DNA of 64,000 nt from Aspidapion aeneum. Taxonomy: Eukaryota; Arthropoda; Insecta; Coleoptera; Brentidae. Below the pieces are notes generated by a model. It worked only from the letters and a program-made list of their open reading frames with translations. It was not told where the DNA came from and ran no database searches. Positions 9,804-21,895 of this stretch are shown piece by piece. Numbering within the stretch: position 1 is the first letter of the stretch; each line of letters starts with the position of its first letter. The position numbers were made by a program, and so were the translations under genes. The stretch covers positions 63,343,622 to 63,407,621 of the forward strand of contig OY755038.1 of assembly GCA_963576565.1 (NCBI GenBank), read 5' to 3'.

Positions 9804-12800
9804 ATGTCAAAAAAGCCGTGCAAAAACGCAAGGGTTTTTTTATCTGCGATAACCGAGTGTTATGTGTTTTCACAAACTGCGGCATCGGATGAAAGAGCGA
9901 GAAACGAGTTTCAAGTGAGGTATTCCGATTTGGATGAAACCTTCGATAAATGCATACTGGCACATAATGACGTCATTATGTTGATAGACGACTCGGACGA
10001 CGAGGAGTTTAAAACGCAGGATGCGATCCTTTCAGAAGCTCGTAAATATTTTTATGCCTGTAAGAGGGTTTACTCTAAAATATTTCCGGTTGATATAGAT
10101 CAAAATCAAAGTCTAAGTAACGTTCGAAAACTTCAATATTTATTTTCATATCTCGAGGATGAGCCTTTAAAATTGATAGCAGGGATTAGCTTATCTGATC
10201 AAAATTATAAAATTGCTTACGACAAATTAGTCAATAGATATCAAAACAAGCGAGACCTCGCAAATGATGCTTTAAGCTCAATTATGAACTCCACCTTAAA
10301 AAACGAGTCAGCTAAAGAATAACGTAATTTAATTGACACCTTTTCTGAATCCCTAGAAATTTTAAAATCACTTAGCTTTGACGTTGACAGTTGGGACTTT
10401 ATTATTTTTTTCATTTTGTTAGAAAAATTGGATATTCCGACGCGTTCAAATTTCGAAATGAGTCACGCCAATACTAATACCGAAATTCCCACTTTTCAGT
10501 CACTTTTTCAATTTCTAGAAAAAAGATGTAAAGTTTTGGAATCACTTCCTCAATCAACAGCACCCAAAAAGGTGCCTATCTATCAAAAATCAAATTCTAT
10601 GCAACATCAGTCTGGGCAAAAGCCTACCCATCAAAATTCAAATTCTATGCGAAATCCGTTTGGGCAAAAGCCTACCTATAAATCATCCAATTCGCCTTTT
10701 ATATGACTGGCTGGCACCCCAACTAATTCAAGTACGGGAATAAAATGTTTCCGGTGTAATCAAGGTAACGTGCTTTCGAAATGTCAAACATTTCTTGATC
10801 TCTCACCTATCGATCGCCTATCTTTCGTCAAGCAGAAAAAATTATGTCTAGCGTGTTTTCATCCCTTGCATGGTGTAGATACGTGCAAATCAAAATATTC
10901 ATGCAGGACTTGCAATAGTAAAAGGTACCACACTTTAACTCATATCTTAGAAACTAATCAAGAGTCTGGAAGCCAAGATACTAGTCCTGTCATTCACACA
11001 CCACCTGTCAATAATCTTCATGTGTCATTAAATGCCTCAGGACCTTCAGGTACCTTTCTTTTATGCACCGCCATAATAGATGTTATGGACGGTTGCGGAA
11101 ATTTTCAACCTGTAAGGGCACTGCTTGATTCTGGATCACAGACAGGATTCATCAGTGAAAAGTGTATTCAGCGTCTTAATCTTCCTAGGCGAAGTTACAC
11201 CACTGAAATATTCGGATTAAATCAGATGTCTTCTGTTACTTCCAAAGGGCTCGTTCAATGTCACATTAAGCCACAAGGACAAGTCACTCCTTTACTTAAT
11301 TTCGAAGCAATTGTTGTTCCACAATTATCTTCCAATATGCCTACATTCACTTTGAACGATAATCAGTGAAAACACTTAGAAAACCTTAAACTTGCCGACC
11401 CATCTTATTTCAAATCTAGACCTGTGGACCTAGTTATTGGTTGCGAGCTATTCGCACAGATATTCAAGGAGGGCAGGGTTCTTGGACAAATAGGGCAACC
11501 TTCAGCCCTTGAAACTATCTTTGGCTGGGTCGTCATGGGAAAAGTTGACGAAGTAGGTAGTCTTACGGAACGAACCAGTTGTTTTTTAACGAGTCATTCA
11601 CCTCCTTTAGAGGTCATTATCCCTAGGTTTTGGGAAATCGAACATTTGCCTAAAAAACAAATCTTATCAAAGGAAGAAAAACAAGCGGAATCAATTTTTA
11701 CTGCGAGTGTCGTACAACAACCGAGCGGTAGATTCATGGTAGATCTTCCCTTTAGAGATAAAATAAACCCTGACCTAGGAAATACTTATCCGCAAGCTTA
11801 TTGTAGATTTTTACTTCTAGAAAATAGATTAATCAAAAATCCTGATCTGTACACTGCCTATTCAAGTATCATGCAAGACTATATCGATTCTAATCACATG
11901 AGTTTAGTTTTATCTAGTCAACCAAAAGTCGACGTATCATGTTTTTTAGCACATCATTGCGTACTAAAGCCGGAAAGCTTAAGTACAAAATTAAGGGTAG
12001 TCTGGGATTGTTCGGCAGTCACCCCAAAAAATATTAGTCTCAATGACACGTTGTTATCTGGACCGAAACTGCAAAAGGATATTGCTTCTTTACTCCTTAC
12101 GTTTCGTCTTAATCCTATTGCCTACATTGGTGATATCAAACAGATGTTCCGTCAAGTCCTTATCAATCCTTATCACCGTCCTTATCAAAGGGTATTGTGG
12201 AGGTTTTCTCCACAGGACTCACTTTCAGTGTGGGAACTTTCTACTGTCACTTTTGGCATGACATGCTCACCTTTTCTAGCCATGCGTACATTAAATGAGC
12301 TGGCAGAGAGAGAAAAGGAACGTTTTCCTATGGCTAGTACTGTTCTAAAAACGTCAATCTATATCGACGATATCTTGGGAACTAGCCCTTCGCATTCTGA
12401 AGCTCTCTCCCTTCAAACAGAACTCAATGATTTGTTGAAGTCGGGAGGATTTGAACTTAAAAAATGGGCAAGCAATTGTCCCGAGTTATTGGCAACATTG
12501 CCAGAGTCCGATCATCAAATGCCTCTCTCTTTCGACAAGGAGGAACCCCACTTTATCAAAGTTTTAGGACTTCAATGGCATCCAAAAAACGACATTTTTT
12601 CTTATCAATGCCGAATGAAGGAAAAACCCCCAACCAAACGTGCTATTTTATCTATCATAGGAACAATCTTCGATCCCTTAGGTTTTCTTTGTCCCTTGTT
12701 GCTACAAGCAAAATTTATTTTGCAACAGTTGTGGATATCAAAAATAGGCTGGGACGAAGAACCAGATTCTTCTATCATCGACTCTTGGAACAAACTTCGT

Positions 12801-13766
12801 TCTGAATTCCCGCTTCTTTCCAATTTTCAATTACCCCGACAAATCAAACTGTCAAAAACCAATACCTGTCAAATCATCGGCTTCTGTGACGCTTCAATTC
12901 GAGGCTACGCGGGCATCGTATATTTTCGTGTAGAGGAGGAGAATAATATATCTGTTTCTCTCATATCTGCAAAATCTAGGGTCGCGCCTATAAAGTCACA
13001 AACTTTGGCTAGGCTAGAACTCCTAGGCGCATTTCTTTTAAGCGAATTAATTGACTTCGCTTTATCTAGCTATGAAGGAAAAATAACTTTTACAAATATC
13101 GTTACTTTCTGCGATTCGCAAGTCGTATTGCACTGGCTTTGTGGAAATCGAGTCAGTAGAATCCAAGAAATCATTCCTTCAAACTCATGGCGCTACATTC
13201 CTTCTGCTTTAAATGCAGCCGATATTGCGTCACGAGGGGCCACCCCTTCACAGCTCATGTCACATGCCATGTGGTGGAACGCACCGTCGTTTTTGTGGTC
13301 TCCCGAAAACGAATGGCCCGATTTTCATAAATCAAAAATGCCGATTGATTTCGGAGATATTAATCTGGAGGAAAAGCCAAAGGTCTGTTGCAATGCGATA
13401 ATTGATGTCAACTTCTTAGATCAGCTTCTTATCAAATATTCATCTATATCAAAAATTCAACGTATCATTTGTTATGTCCTTCGAATAGTTAACTTTTTTC
13501 AAAACCATTCCTGTCAAAAACCCACTAAGCCGCCGGACCAAAAAGTTATTTTTGAGAATATTGTTTTTCCTACCACCGGTGAGATGCAAACTGCGTTATA
13601 CCTTCTTATCAAACGCGTTCAAGGTTCTTGTTTTTCGGAGCTTTTTTCCGCGTTATCTAAGGATAAACCAATACCGAAACCTTTACGAAAACTTTCACCT
13701 TTTCTTGATGAAAATAATATCATTAGAGTCGGTGGCAGATTACAAAAATCTGACCTTTTGTCTTAG
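9804..13766 (+). pseudogene. BEL copy 1 gag, protease, RT and RNase H region
   Basis: One reading frame encodes the capsid/DUF1759 region, zinc-knuckle cysteines (near 10745-10930), an aspartic protease with LLDSGSQTGF (DUF1758, near 11120), an RT with YIDD (about 12360-12371) and the Pao RNase H region with IIGFCDAS (near 12880). It is broken by stops at 10320, 10704, 11367 and 13764. Relative to copy 2 it has a 126-bp in-frame loss in the DUF1759 region, a 30-bp in-frame loss in RNase H between CTTT repeats, and a histidine-to-asparagine change in the first zinc knuckle. The original start is probably ATG at 9800, which a T-run of seven (six in copy 2) puts out of frame; the ATG at 9804 is in the long frame. 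Confidence 0.88.
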
Positions 13767-14900
13767 TCTGCAAAACACCCCGTCTTACTTTCGAGTAACC
13801 ATCGTTTAACTACTCTTCTTATCGAGTCCGCTCATCGACAATACCTTCATCCTGGGTTTAAAACATTACATAATCTGCTTTTACAGCAATTTTGGATATT
13901 ATCTGCTAGACGGGCAATTCAAAGAACCATATCCAAGTGCTTGCAGTGTTTTAGAGTCAACCCTAAACCCTATAGACCGCCCATAATGAGTTCACTTCCC
14001 GCTCATCGAATCAATCAACTTAAACCTTTTTCGAGTGTAGCTATCGACTTTTGTGGACCTTTCTTTGTGATTCCTCATCGTTACCGTGGTTGTGAAGCTT
14101 TCAAATGGTATGTCTGTGTGTTTGTCTGTACGGCCACACATTGCGTGCATTTGGAATTAACCATGGAACTGTCCACCGAAGGGATCGTAGGTGTGCATTC
14201 CATCGAATCATTTCCAGACGCGGAAGCGTGACGCAATGCTGGTCAGATCAAGGCAGTAATTTTATAGGGTTTCGTAACCAATTACTTGATTACGCAAGAA
14301 GTGCTGCCACCAGACTTTCTATTCGTTGGCATCTGGGACCTCCTCTCAGTCCACATTTCAATGGCCTGGCAGAATCTGAGAAAAACTCACTTTGTTCGAG
14401 TTGTCGGCGACCAGAAGTTGTCTATCATGGAGATGTCCACCCTTACCTGTCGCATAGAAGCCGTACTTAATAGTCGCCCGTTATCTCCTGCCTCTTCAGA
14501 CCCACACGATCTTCAACCTCTTACCCCTGGGCATTTTTTGGCACTTGAACCCCTTAATTCAGAAATTCCGGAGTCAGATTTGTCCGAGGTTCCCCTAAAT
14601 CGGCTCTCGAGATGGCAACTAATCCAAAAACTACATAATGATTTTTGGAAACGGTATTCTATAAAGTATTTGCATACGCTACAACAGCGACACAAATGGG
14701 CTGATTCGTCCCCAAATATCAAGTTAAATGATTTGGTTATCATAACAAGTGATCACATTCAATCACGTTTGAAATGGCCGGTCGGTCGGGTCATCGAACT
14801 GCATCCCGGCGGGGACGGTCAGGTGCGTGTTGCGACGATACAAACGGTTACCGGTGTTTATAAGCGGCCAGTTGTAAAACTGTGCCTCTTGCCAAATTAA
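13767..14900 (+). pseudogene. BEL copy 1 integrase region
   Basis: It continues the same frame beyond the stop at 13764. It contains the HHCC zinc-binding part (HRQYLHPGF, then paired cysteines), the core opening VAIDFCGPFF with the first catalytic aspartate, and WSDQGS with the second. A 2-bp insertion near 14190 and a net deletion with substitutions near 14375 shift the frame out and back; the latter removes the segment around the catalytic glutamate (GLAEAGVKS in copy 2). The C-terminal part ends KLCLLPN. It is inactive; in intact elements this protein joins element cDNA to the chromosome. Confidence 0.85.
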
Positions 14901-15126
14901 AAGTAATTTTAATTTTCTACCTTTTACCGGGTATTACAATAGGTTTTTTTTATTTTAATTTTTTTTTGAATTTTTTGTTTGTTTGTTTTGCTTTTTTCGG
15001 GATTTCGTTATCTCTAAATAAACTTACGATACTTATCTGTTTTCATTCATTTATATTTATCGGTCGATTCTTTTTCTTATATCTATATCTGTCCGGTTGA
15101 GATTCTAAAATTGTGTGTTTTGGAGG

Positions 15127-15588
15127 GCTCCCGCTAAATTTCGCGGTTGTTTATATATTTTTAAAACCACACAATTGTATGAAGGACAGAGCGCATTTCG
15201 CGTATTTGGACATGCGCACCAACAACCAGAGATCCTTGTCGACCGCCTCGAGAAAATGGCGTGTTAATTTCGTTCTCCAACTGTTTTCAAATATCTACAC
15301 CTGAAAGTGCTCGATTTTGGTGTACTGAAGCATAGAAAAGAAACTTCAGCCCTTCAGCTACATGGTGACATCATTATATACAATCAGGGGCCCCTTAGAA
15401 CGTGGAGAAAGTGGCTGCAAACTGGTGAGTGCATTTGTATCTGATTACCGTTGTGTGGTTCAAATTAACCTATGGACCTTATTAATTATTTCGTAATTTC
15501 ATATCAATATATTTATGTTTGTTCGCGCTACATTAATTAAAATATTATACAGTCCATTGCATTTATCGTTTTTCTTACGGGCATAACA
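15127..15588 (+). repeat. 3' LTR of BEL copy 1
   Basis: It starts GCTCCCGCTAAAT, lacking the first five bases of the 5' LTR, and ends GGGCATAACA. Small differences from the 5' LTR (for example a 3-bp loss near 15578 and an extra CT near 15300) show the insertion is not brand new. Confidence 0.9.
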
Positions 15589-18150
15589 GCTTGGACACAA
15601 TATAAGCATAATAGCAGCCTACGCACCATCAAATGACGAACTATAGCTATAAAACAAATGTTCTTCGACCAACTTGATGAGACTATCAGTAAAATCGGCA
15701 ATACCAAGGAAATAATTATGCTTGGCGATTTTAATAGTCGAACTGGTAGACAAAGCCAAAGCAAAGTGGTAGGACCATTTGGAGAGGAAGTAACAAATGA
15801 TAATAGCTTGAGACTGATACAGTTGTGTGAAACCCATAATCTAAAAATAAACAATGGTTTTTTTAAACATAAGGATTTTCATCGGTATATCTGGATTCAG
15901 CCAACAAGAAATCTTAGATCAATCATTGATTATTCTATGTAGACAACACTCGGAACTAAAGTGGTATGATGTGTGCACACTTCGTGGTGTTACCTGTGGA
16001 TCTGACCACCATATGGTAAAAGCAAAAATATTATTCCCTGTAAGAAAAACAAATAAGGACGAAAGTATTGGAGAAAATGAAAATCTAGAATGCATCGAAG
16101 ACAATCAAAAATACAACTTTAGAAATCTAGAAATCGAAAGTACTCAAAGATTGTATCAGAACCGATTAGATGAAAAATTAATAAACACAGATCACTCATT
16201 TGAAGAGATATATACAAACATAGTAAAAAGCTTGAAGGAAGCAAGTAAAGAAGCTGTTGGATACCAAGATAATAGAAATAACAATAAGATGTGGTGGATG
16301 GAAGAAATACAGGAAACGGTCAAGGAGAAAAACGCACATACTTGAAATGGCTCAGTACCAAAGAGCAAAGAGACCTAGAAATCTACAGGGATACCAGAAG
16401 ACAGCTAAGAAATTTGATACGCACAGAAAATAATGAAATGTTCGAACGCAAATGCCACGATATAAATACACACGTACGTGGTAGGCAGAGCAGAGCAAAA
16501 GAAAAAGTAAACATCCAGATCTTCAAACCAGAACAATGGACAGTACACTGTAAGGGACTGCTGCAGGAGACGAGACCCGAATATCTGGCAGCCTCTCTGG
16601 GGAGAGACATAAAAGTACATGGAGAGAAAGTAATCACCGAAAAAGAAATGATAAAGAATAGTATTAAAAAGCTTAAATCTGGAAAAGCTAGCGGACCTGG
16701 GGGAATATATGCTGAAATGCTCAAATATAGATCAGATAAACTACTCGAAAATCTCACATATATTATCAATTAATGCATAAACGGACATCCAGTAGCTGAT
16801 GTTTGGAAAATTGTATTCATATCCTCAATGCATAAAAAGGCAACAAGCTGGATTGTAACACTTACAGAGGAATTTCAGTAACCAGTACTCTAAGTAGATT
16901 GTACGGTAGGATTCTTAGAGATCTAATAGAGAATGATTTTTATGAACAAGAAGAAGGAGAGCAAAGTGGGTTTCATGCAGGCAGTTCTTGTAGTTATAAT
17001 ATTTTTTGTCTTAAACAAGTAATTGAAAATGGAGCACCAGAAATATAGAGACTCATGTTACCTTTGTGGACCTACAAAAAGCATATGATACCGTTCCAGT
17101 AGAAAAGTTCTGGACAGTGTTACAGCAGACTAATATCAATCATACATACATAAAAGCGATAAAAAGAACTATACAAAGGGTCAAAATCTAAAATTAAAAT
17201 TGGAAATCGACTTTCAAAAGAATTCCTGGTAACGAAAGGCTTAAGACAGGGACGTTGTATCTCTCCAACTCTTTTTAAAATATATATCGCAGTAGGTCTA
17301 AAAAACTGGAAAAGCAAAGCACACGGCATGTGAATACAACTTAACGACCGATTTATCATATACACACTACAGTTTGCTGACGACCAAATAATTGTAGCTA
17401 ATGATAAAGAAGACATGGAGTATATGATGAGAAAGTTACCGGAAGAATACCAAAAGTGGGGGTTAACAGTGAACGTGGACAAGACACAGTACTTATGTAT
17501 TGGAAACGAATCAAGTGAATTAAAACTAGAAAATGGACAAACAATATCTCCATGCAATGAGTATGTATACTTGGGTGTCACATTTGATAAGACAGGAACA
17601 GACTGTAAAGAACTGGAAAAAATAATAGTAAAAGCAAAAAAAGGTTATTGGTTGTCTTAACAGTATTTTATGGAGCAGAGAGATAAAAAAGGATGTAAAT
17701 TTTAACATATATGAAACAATGGTGAAAAGCACGCTGTTGTATGGCATAGAGACTTGTCGCGTAACAGAAAAATACAAAGCCAAAATGGAAAGTGTCGAAA
17801 TGGATGCAATAAGAAGATCAATGAGAATATCTAGAACAGATCATATAAGAAATAAGATCATAAAAGAAAGAATAGGAATCGAGAGAAGCATAACGGATGA
17901 CATCACTAAAAGGCAACTAATATGGTACGGCTATCTACAACGGATGAGCGACGATAGATTACCAAAGCAGGTCTTAGACTGGCAACCAATAGGGCGCAGA
18001 AAAAGAGGGCGTCCTAAACTGGAATGGCAACAGTCAATCCGAAGATCAATGAGTCAAAAAAACCTGACGAAAGATGACTGTCAGGATCGAAGGAGGTGGA
18101 GAATAGGCGTCGGACAATGTAGAAAAATTTTCTAAACCGACATAGTAGTA
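15589..18150 (+). pseudogene. LINE endonuclease and reverse transcriptase, 3' portion
   Basis: This continues the LINE interrupted by BEL copy 1. Endonuclease motifs are AAYAPSND, MLGDFNSRTG (15719-15748) and GSDHHMVKAK (near 16000). RT motifs follow: SGKASGPGG (near 16680), QSGFHAGSS (near 16960), FVDLQKAYDTVP (near 17070), GLRQGRCISPTLF (near 17240) and the catalytic FADD (17373-17384). The C-terminal domain has LIWYGYLQRM and GRRKRGRPKLEWQ (17720-18135). At least five frameshifts and several stops make it inactive. A TAGTAGTAGTATG stretch after 18145 may be the short-repeat tail. The endonuclease/RT style fits the RTE/Jockey part of the LINE tree; the clade is not settled. Confidence 0.87.
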
Positions 18151-19117
18151 GTATGATACATAGTTATTATCGACCTCACTGGCTTGTGTTGTATATTTAA
18201 CTCTCGTGTAGGAATAACTTAGCTCCGCACGTGTTATTTAATACACTATTAGTTAAACTTTGATGTAATTTTCGCTCTATTGCAATTCAAATCCACTTAT
18301 TACGGTGGCATTTTCATACTTTTACAAGCAGGTATGTGAACAAAACTTCTATAGAAATAGGCAAGAAAGGAGCACTTTAATGAATGAACTAAAAACTGGA
18401 AAGGGCAATCATGCATGCCTTTTTAATTAACACCACATTTATGTACAAGTTTTATTTTTAAAAAAGCGGAAATGGAAAACGTGTGCGAACATACTGTGCT
18501 AGTGCTTTTTGTTTTAAGACAGGTAAATGAACACGAAGACGACGAAGTGGGTACCTGTTTAGCTTATATTTATGCAGCTATTTTACCTGCTGACTAAAAA
18601 GCTGGAACGATATGGGATTTGCCAAACCTTGTTGGTGGTTTGTTTTTGTAAAAGCGTTTCCAGGGTAGTTAGTAGTTAAAAACAAATGAGTTCAAAATTG
18701 TATCAGGTCCCAGAGAGAACACTTACTTACTATATACATTTTTGGACTCATATACACATGTTTACGTTGTAGTGTAGTAACATAATTTTTTTTCGATTTG
18801 TACATACTGTACCTAGAATCGACGTATTTGGCACATTCCTAACATTTGCACTCTAAAGTGGATTGGCCAGATTTACCTCGAGGCTGGAAATCTCGATAGA
18901 TTTGAAGTTTCTCTTGCTTCATTTAATATAAAAAGTAACAAATCTCTAACAATGCCGTTAAATGTTAATTAGTATACGTCATCTATGACCAAAATTTGTT
19001 GTTGAAAATATCATGTTTGGTAAAATATCCATCAATAAGTTAGCAGGGCGAAAGAGTATATTTATAAATTTTGTTGAATAGCACTAAAAAGGGTGGGCGA
19101 GCATTCAAACAGAATAA
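18151..19117. other. No recognisable feature
   Basis: AT-rich sequence between the LINE tail and the Harbinger-like element. No supported gene or repeat boundary was seen. Confidence 0.45.
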
Positions 19118-19222
19118 AGGCGCGTTCTCACAAATCAAAAGAAAAGATCTGTGAACATAGGTTTCAAATTTAATCGGTCAACTTTTCTCGATTCCACAAA
19201 AGTTTAGGGGGTTCTCACAAAT

Positions 19223-19248
19223 CGATTTTAGTTGATCAACTAAAATCG
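19223..19248. repeat. Perfect 26-bp palindrome in the Harbinger-like element
   Basis: The arm CGATTTTAGTTGA is followed directly by its exact reverse complement. A related imperfect palindrome lies at the right end near 19790-19815. It may be a subterminal protein-binding site; that is an inference. Confidence 0.8.
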
Positions 19249-19507
19249 AATAAAAAGAATTGTGAGAAAATATGCTTCAACTTTAATCGGTTAACTTTTG
19301 TTGATTCCACAAAAGTTTGATACATTCAAACTTTATCGTTCAAGTTATGAGTCATCAATATTTTTCGTCGAGTCGAAGCTTGTTTGAAGCGTGTGAACGT
19401 TTGTTGGTCGACTTGAATCACTGTGTTTTGTTGCATTTTACCTCGGCAGCTCTTCGCTTTCAGTAGTTTTGTTATTATGTAGAGTAATGTTATAATAAAA
19501 ATAATTA

Positions 19508-19729
19508 TTGTTTCATAAAAAGCAAAACGAAATGAGGTTAAAGGGGTCAGAGGGTGTTATGTTTAAATTTATTGAAGTATACCATAGTAATTACTGTATT
19601 TGGAATCATCGACTAGATATTTACAAAAATAAAGATGCCAGAGAAAATGTTTTAAATGTGATGGCCCGGGAAATGGAAATAGACGGTCTAACTACAAATA
19701 AAAAGAATAAGAACCATGTACAAAATTGA
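19508..19729 (+). pseudogene. MADF-domain protein fragment
   Basis: The 73-residue frame contains FKFIEVYHSNYCIWNHRL, DIYKNKDARENVLNVMAREM and EIDGL. These match the first two helices of the MADF (Adf-1-like) DNA-binding fold, in which an aromatic-rich LIELYxxxPxLW segment is followed by YKNKxxRxxAW. The expected C-terminal third helix is cut short after residue 65. MADF proteins accompany the transposase in many PIF/Harbinger elements, and this frame lies between the element's inverted repeats, so it is probably a remnant of that accessory gene. The codon used as start begins upstream of the domain and is uncertain. Confidence 0.6.
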
Positions 19730-19832
19730 CACTTTTTATTCAATTAATTCGATCGATTTTTTGTTTGTGGTCTGAGCAAAAACTTGACCGATTTTAGTTA
19801 ATCAACCAAAATCGATTCGTGAGAACGCGCCT

Positions 19833-20344
19833 TAAATATAAAGTTGAAAAGTAATGTCATTCTCTATGTAAATGTACAAAGCTAGCTAAAAAATAAACAC
19901 GAAATACAAGAGAATATATTTATTTGTATGCCAAAAATAGTTAAAGCAAGATGCACAGCAGATATCGAAATTTTTATACAAGAATATAGTTTTATAAAAA
20001 GCAACTCCTTTGCAATGAATATATAGGAGGTGTACTACGACGTAGCAATATGTGCCACTTGTTATCATAATAACTCTACATTTATATATTCGACATTGAC
20101 AGAAATTGTCAAATGTTAACTATGTCTTATTCATTCATATAATACTAAGGTCCAGTGGTGTGCAGTGATAAGCAAAGCAGGGTAGGAAAAAGCATTGTTT
20201 TACACGCTTACTGCACACACATATATTGCTGAAACTCGTTACCGAGTATAAAGTTACACAAAATGTACAGGTACTTAAGTTCAGGTACAAAGTAATAGTT
20301 TTAAAAAGTCACTAATACCTTACCACACTAGTTCAGGTACATAG
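19833..20344. other. No recognisable feature
   Basis: AT-rich DNA. CAGTGGTGTGCAGTG near 20155 resembles a hAT-type end, but no partner end or target duplication was found. Confidence 0.4.
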
Positions 20345-21395
20345 TTATAGGTTTTCACAGTTAACACTGGCATCTGTGGATTTTTCGATGACTGAAAAGA
20401 CCGATTCTTGGGTTATCACTCTGCCACACTCAGGACATTCGAAATTACCCTCCGCCTCTGTGTTGTAGTTGTTTACGACACGTCTCCATTCTGGTCTATC
20501 TTCTGCCAGAGCCTCCCAACCGTTCTGTACGTGCAAGTGTTTAAGTTTCTCATAGAGAGAGTCCTTGTATCTCTTTATCTGCTCGCCTTGTCTTCTCTGA
20601 CCGTGCGCTAGTTTCCCGTTCATGACGCATTTAGGGAGTCTATTTTCGGACATGCGCTGAACGTGTCCAACCCATCTGAGCTGCGCCCGACCGACCAACA
20701 CTTTGATGCTGTGGCAATTAGTTCTTTCGAGAATGGTTTTGTTGGAGACCTTATAAAACCATTTGGTTTGCGTGATCTGTCTCAAGTGCCTTTGCTGCAT
20801 TTGGTTTAAAGTTTTCAAATGCCGCCTATAGGTTGTCCAAGTTTCGCATTCGTATGTCATGGTCGGGATAATTACTGCTCGATATACTGCAGCTTTGGTT
20901 TTAATTGACAGCTTGTGATTGTCGAACACTTTTTCTCTAAAACCGCAGTATGCTCTCGAAACCGCATTAACCCTTTTATGGATTTCATCGTAAACATTTG
21001 TTTTGGTGTTTACTATGCTTCCAAGATAGTTGAAATATTCGACATATTATTCTAACTGTTCGTCTCCGATCAGGACGTTGGCTCTTTCAGCATTTGTAGA
21101 GAGCACATAATTTTAATCAAAACGAATTTTATACCGCACACACACAATTCGTTTTGATTTTTATTGATCCACACACAGCACGTTTTCCATCTTTCTTCTT
21201 TGCACATAATTTTAGTTTTACCAACGTTATTGTTCAACCCTAGTGCTTTGTATTCCCAACTAAAAGTCTCTAAGGTTGCTTGCAGGCTTTCTGCGGAATC
21301 TGAGGTTAGCCCGCAATCATCTGCATACTAAAGATCAGTAAGAAATTTTATTCTTGTTTTCGCTCTGAGCCTTTTCAGGTTAATAATATTAAATG
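20345..21395 (-). pseudogene. Non-LTR reverse transcriptase, C-terminal half
   Basis: On the minus strand a degraded RT frame opens near 21395 with YADD (preceded by a stop in place of the usual residue), then SAESLQATLETFSWEYKALG, and continues after several breaks into an open frame at 20345-20929. That frame includes AVYRAVIIPTMTYECETWT, RAQLRWVGHVQRM and the terminal CPECGRVI zinc-finger-like motif, typical of the C-terminal region of many animal LINE RTs. The fingers domain and endonuclease are absent, consistent with 5' truncation. It is a different family from the LINE at 8.7-18.1 kb, and its clade is not assigned. Confidence 0.75.
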
Positions 21396-21479
21396 AGAAA
21401 TAAGCGATAATACTGCATTATGCAATTAATTGAAATAAGTCTCACGCAATCTTTAGAATGAAAATTAATAAAAAATTGT

Positions 21480-21895
21480 TTTCTCTTTTTTTATGCTCGA
21501 GAAGCGGCAAGTGCGCGAAAATGTTGGTATATGTTGGTTTTGAAACGGTTCAGGTTATAACCTGCAGGGAAAACTGTCGCAGGGAGTTCATTCCACAGCG
21601 ATGCTGTTCTCCAGAGATATGAATTCTGATATAATGAGATTCTTGGTGGCTCTATTTTGACAATAAATTTATGGTTACCGTCTGTTTGACGTGTTCGCCT
21701 AGTAGGTGCTACTCCCAGGGGGATCATCATATACATAATATTACGAATATGGGGATCATACGTGCCAACTCTTCAGAGCATTTTCCGTGATAATACCTGT
21801 AGAAGAGAGATAGATCGCCCATAGTTCTTTTTTCGATGTTCGAGACTATCCAAGCTACGGGTAAGTATGGGGTCATTGATCAGCTTGATAGCTCG
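21480..21895 (-). pseudogene. Second non-LTR RT C-terminal fragment
   Basis: A separate minus-strand fragment reads KLINDPILTRSLDSLEHRKK, then after a frameshift LSLFYRYYHGKCSEELARMI, then RRTRQTDGNHKFIVKIEPPR and LWRTASLWNELPATVFPAGY. This order (SLEHRR, LFYRYYxGxCSxEL, RxSLWNxLP) marks the C-terminus of Jockey/CR1-type LINE proteins. Only about 130 codons survive, ending at the stop near 21491. It lies just upstream, in minus-strand terms, of the other LINE fragment and belongs to a different family. Confidence 0.75.

Larger units (their letters stand above)
8942..15588 (+). mobile_element. BEL/Pao LTR retrotransposon, copy 1 (complete, decayed)
   Basis: This 6647-bp element has two LTRs (471 and 462 bp), a primer-binding-like site and a gag-pol frame with Pao-type domains. 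It is flanked by the 5-bp target duplication GCTTG (8937-8941 and 15589-15593), as expected for BEL elements, and it sits inside a LINE endonuclease. The 3' LTR has lost its first bases (TGTTA) in a small deletion at the junction with the internal region. The coding frame is nearly continuous but carries four point stops and two local frameshifts, so it cannot move by itself. Confidence 0.93.
19118..19832. mobile_element. PIF/Harbinger-like element with MADF remnant
   Basis: The ends read AGGCGCGTTCTCAC and its complement GTGAGAACGCGCCT (right end slightly diverged), flanked on both sides by TAA (19115-19117 and 19833-19835). The 3-bp TWA target is characteristic of PIF/Harbinger elements. 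The 715-bp body has no transposase but holds a short MADF-domain frame, consistent with the second, DNA-binding protein of this superfamily. The left subterminal region is duplicated (19118-19205 resembles 19208-19320). It is non-autonomous. Confidence 0.75.

Noticed and set aside
12043..13401. Alternative-frame ORFs inside the BEL pol genes (also at 30422-30670 and 32369-32599)
   Set aside because: Shadow frames of the gag-pol reading; the same frames occur in both copies only because the DNA is homologous.
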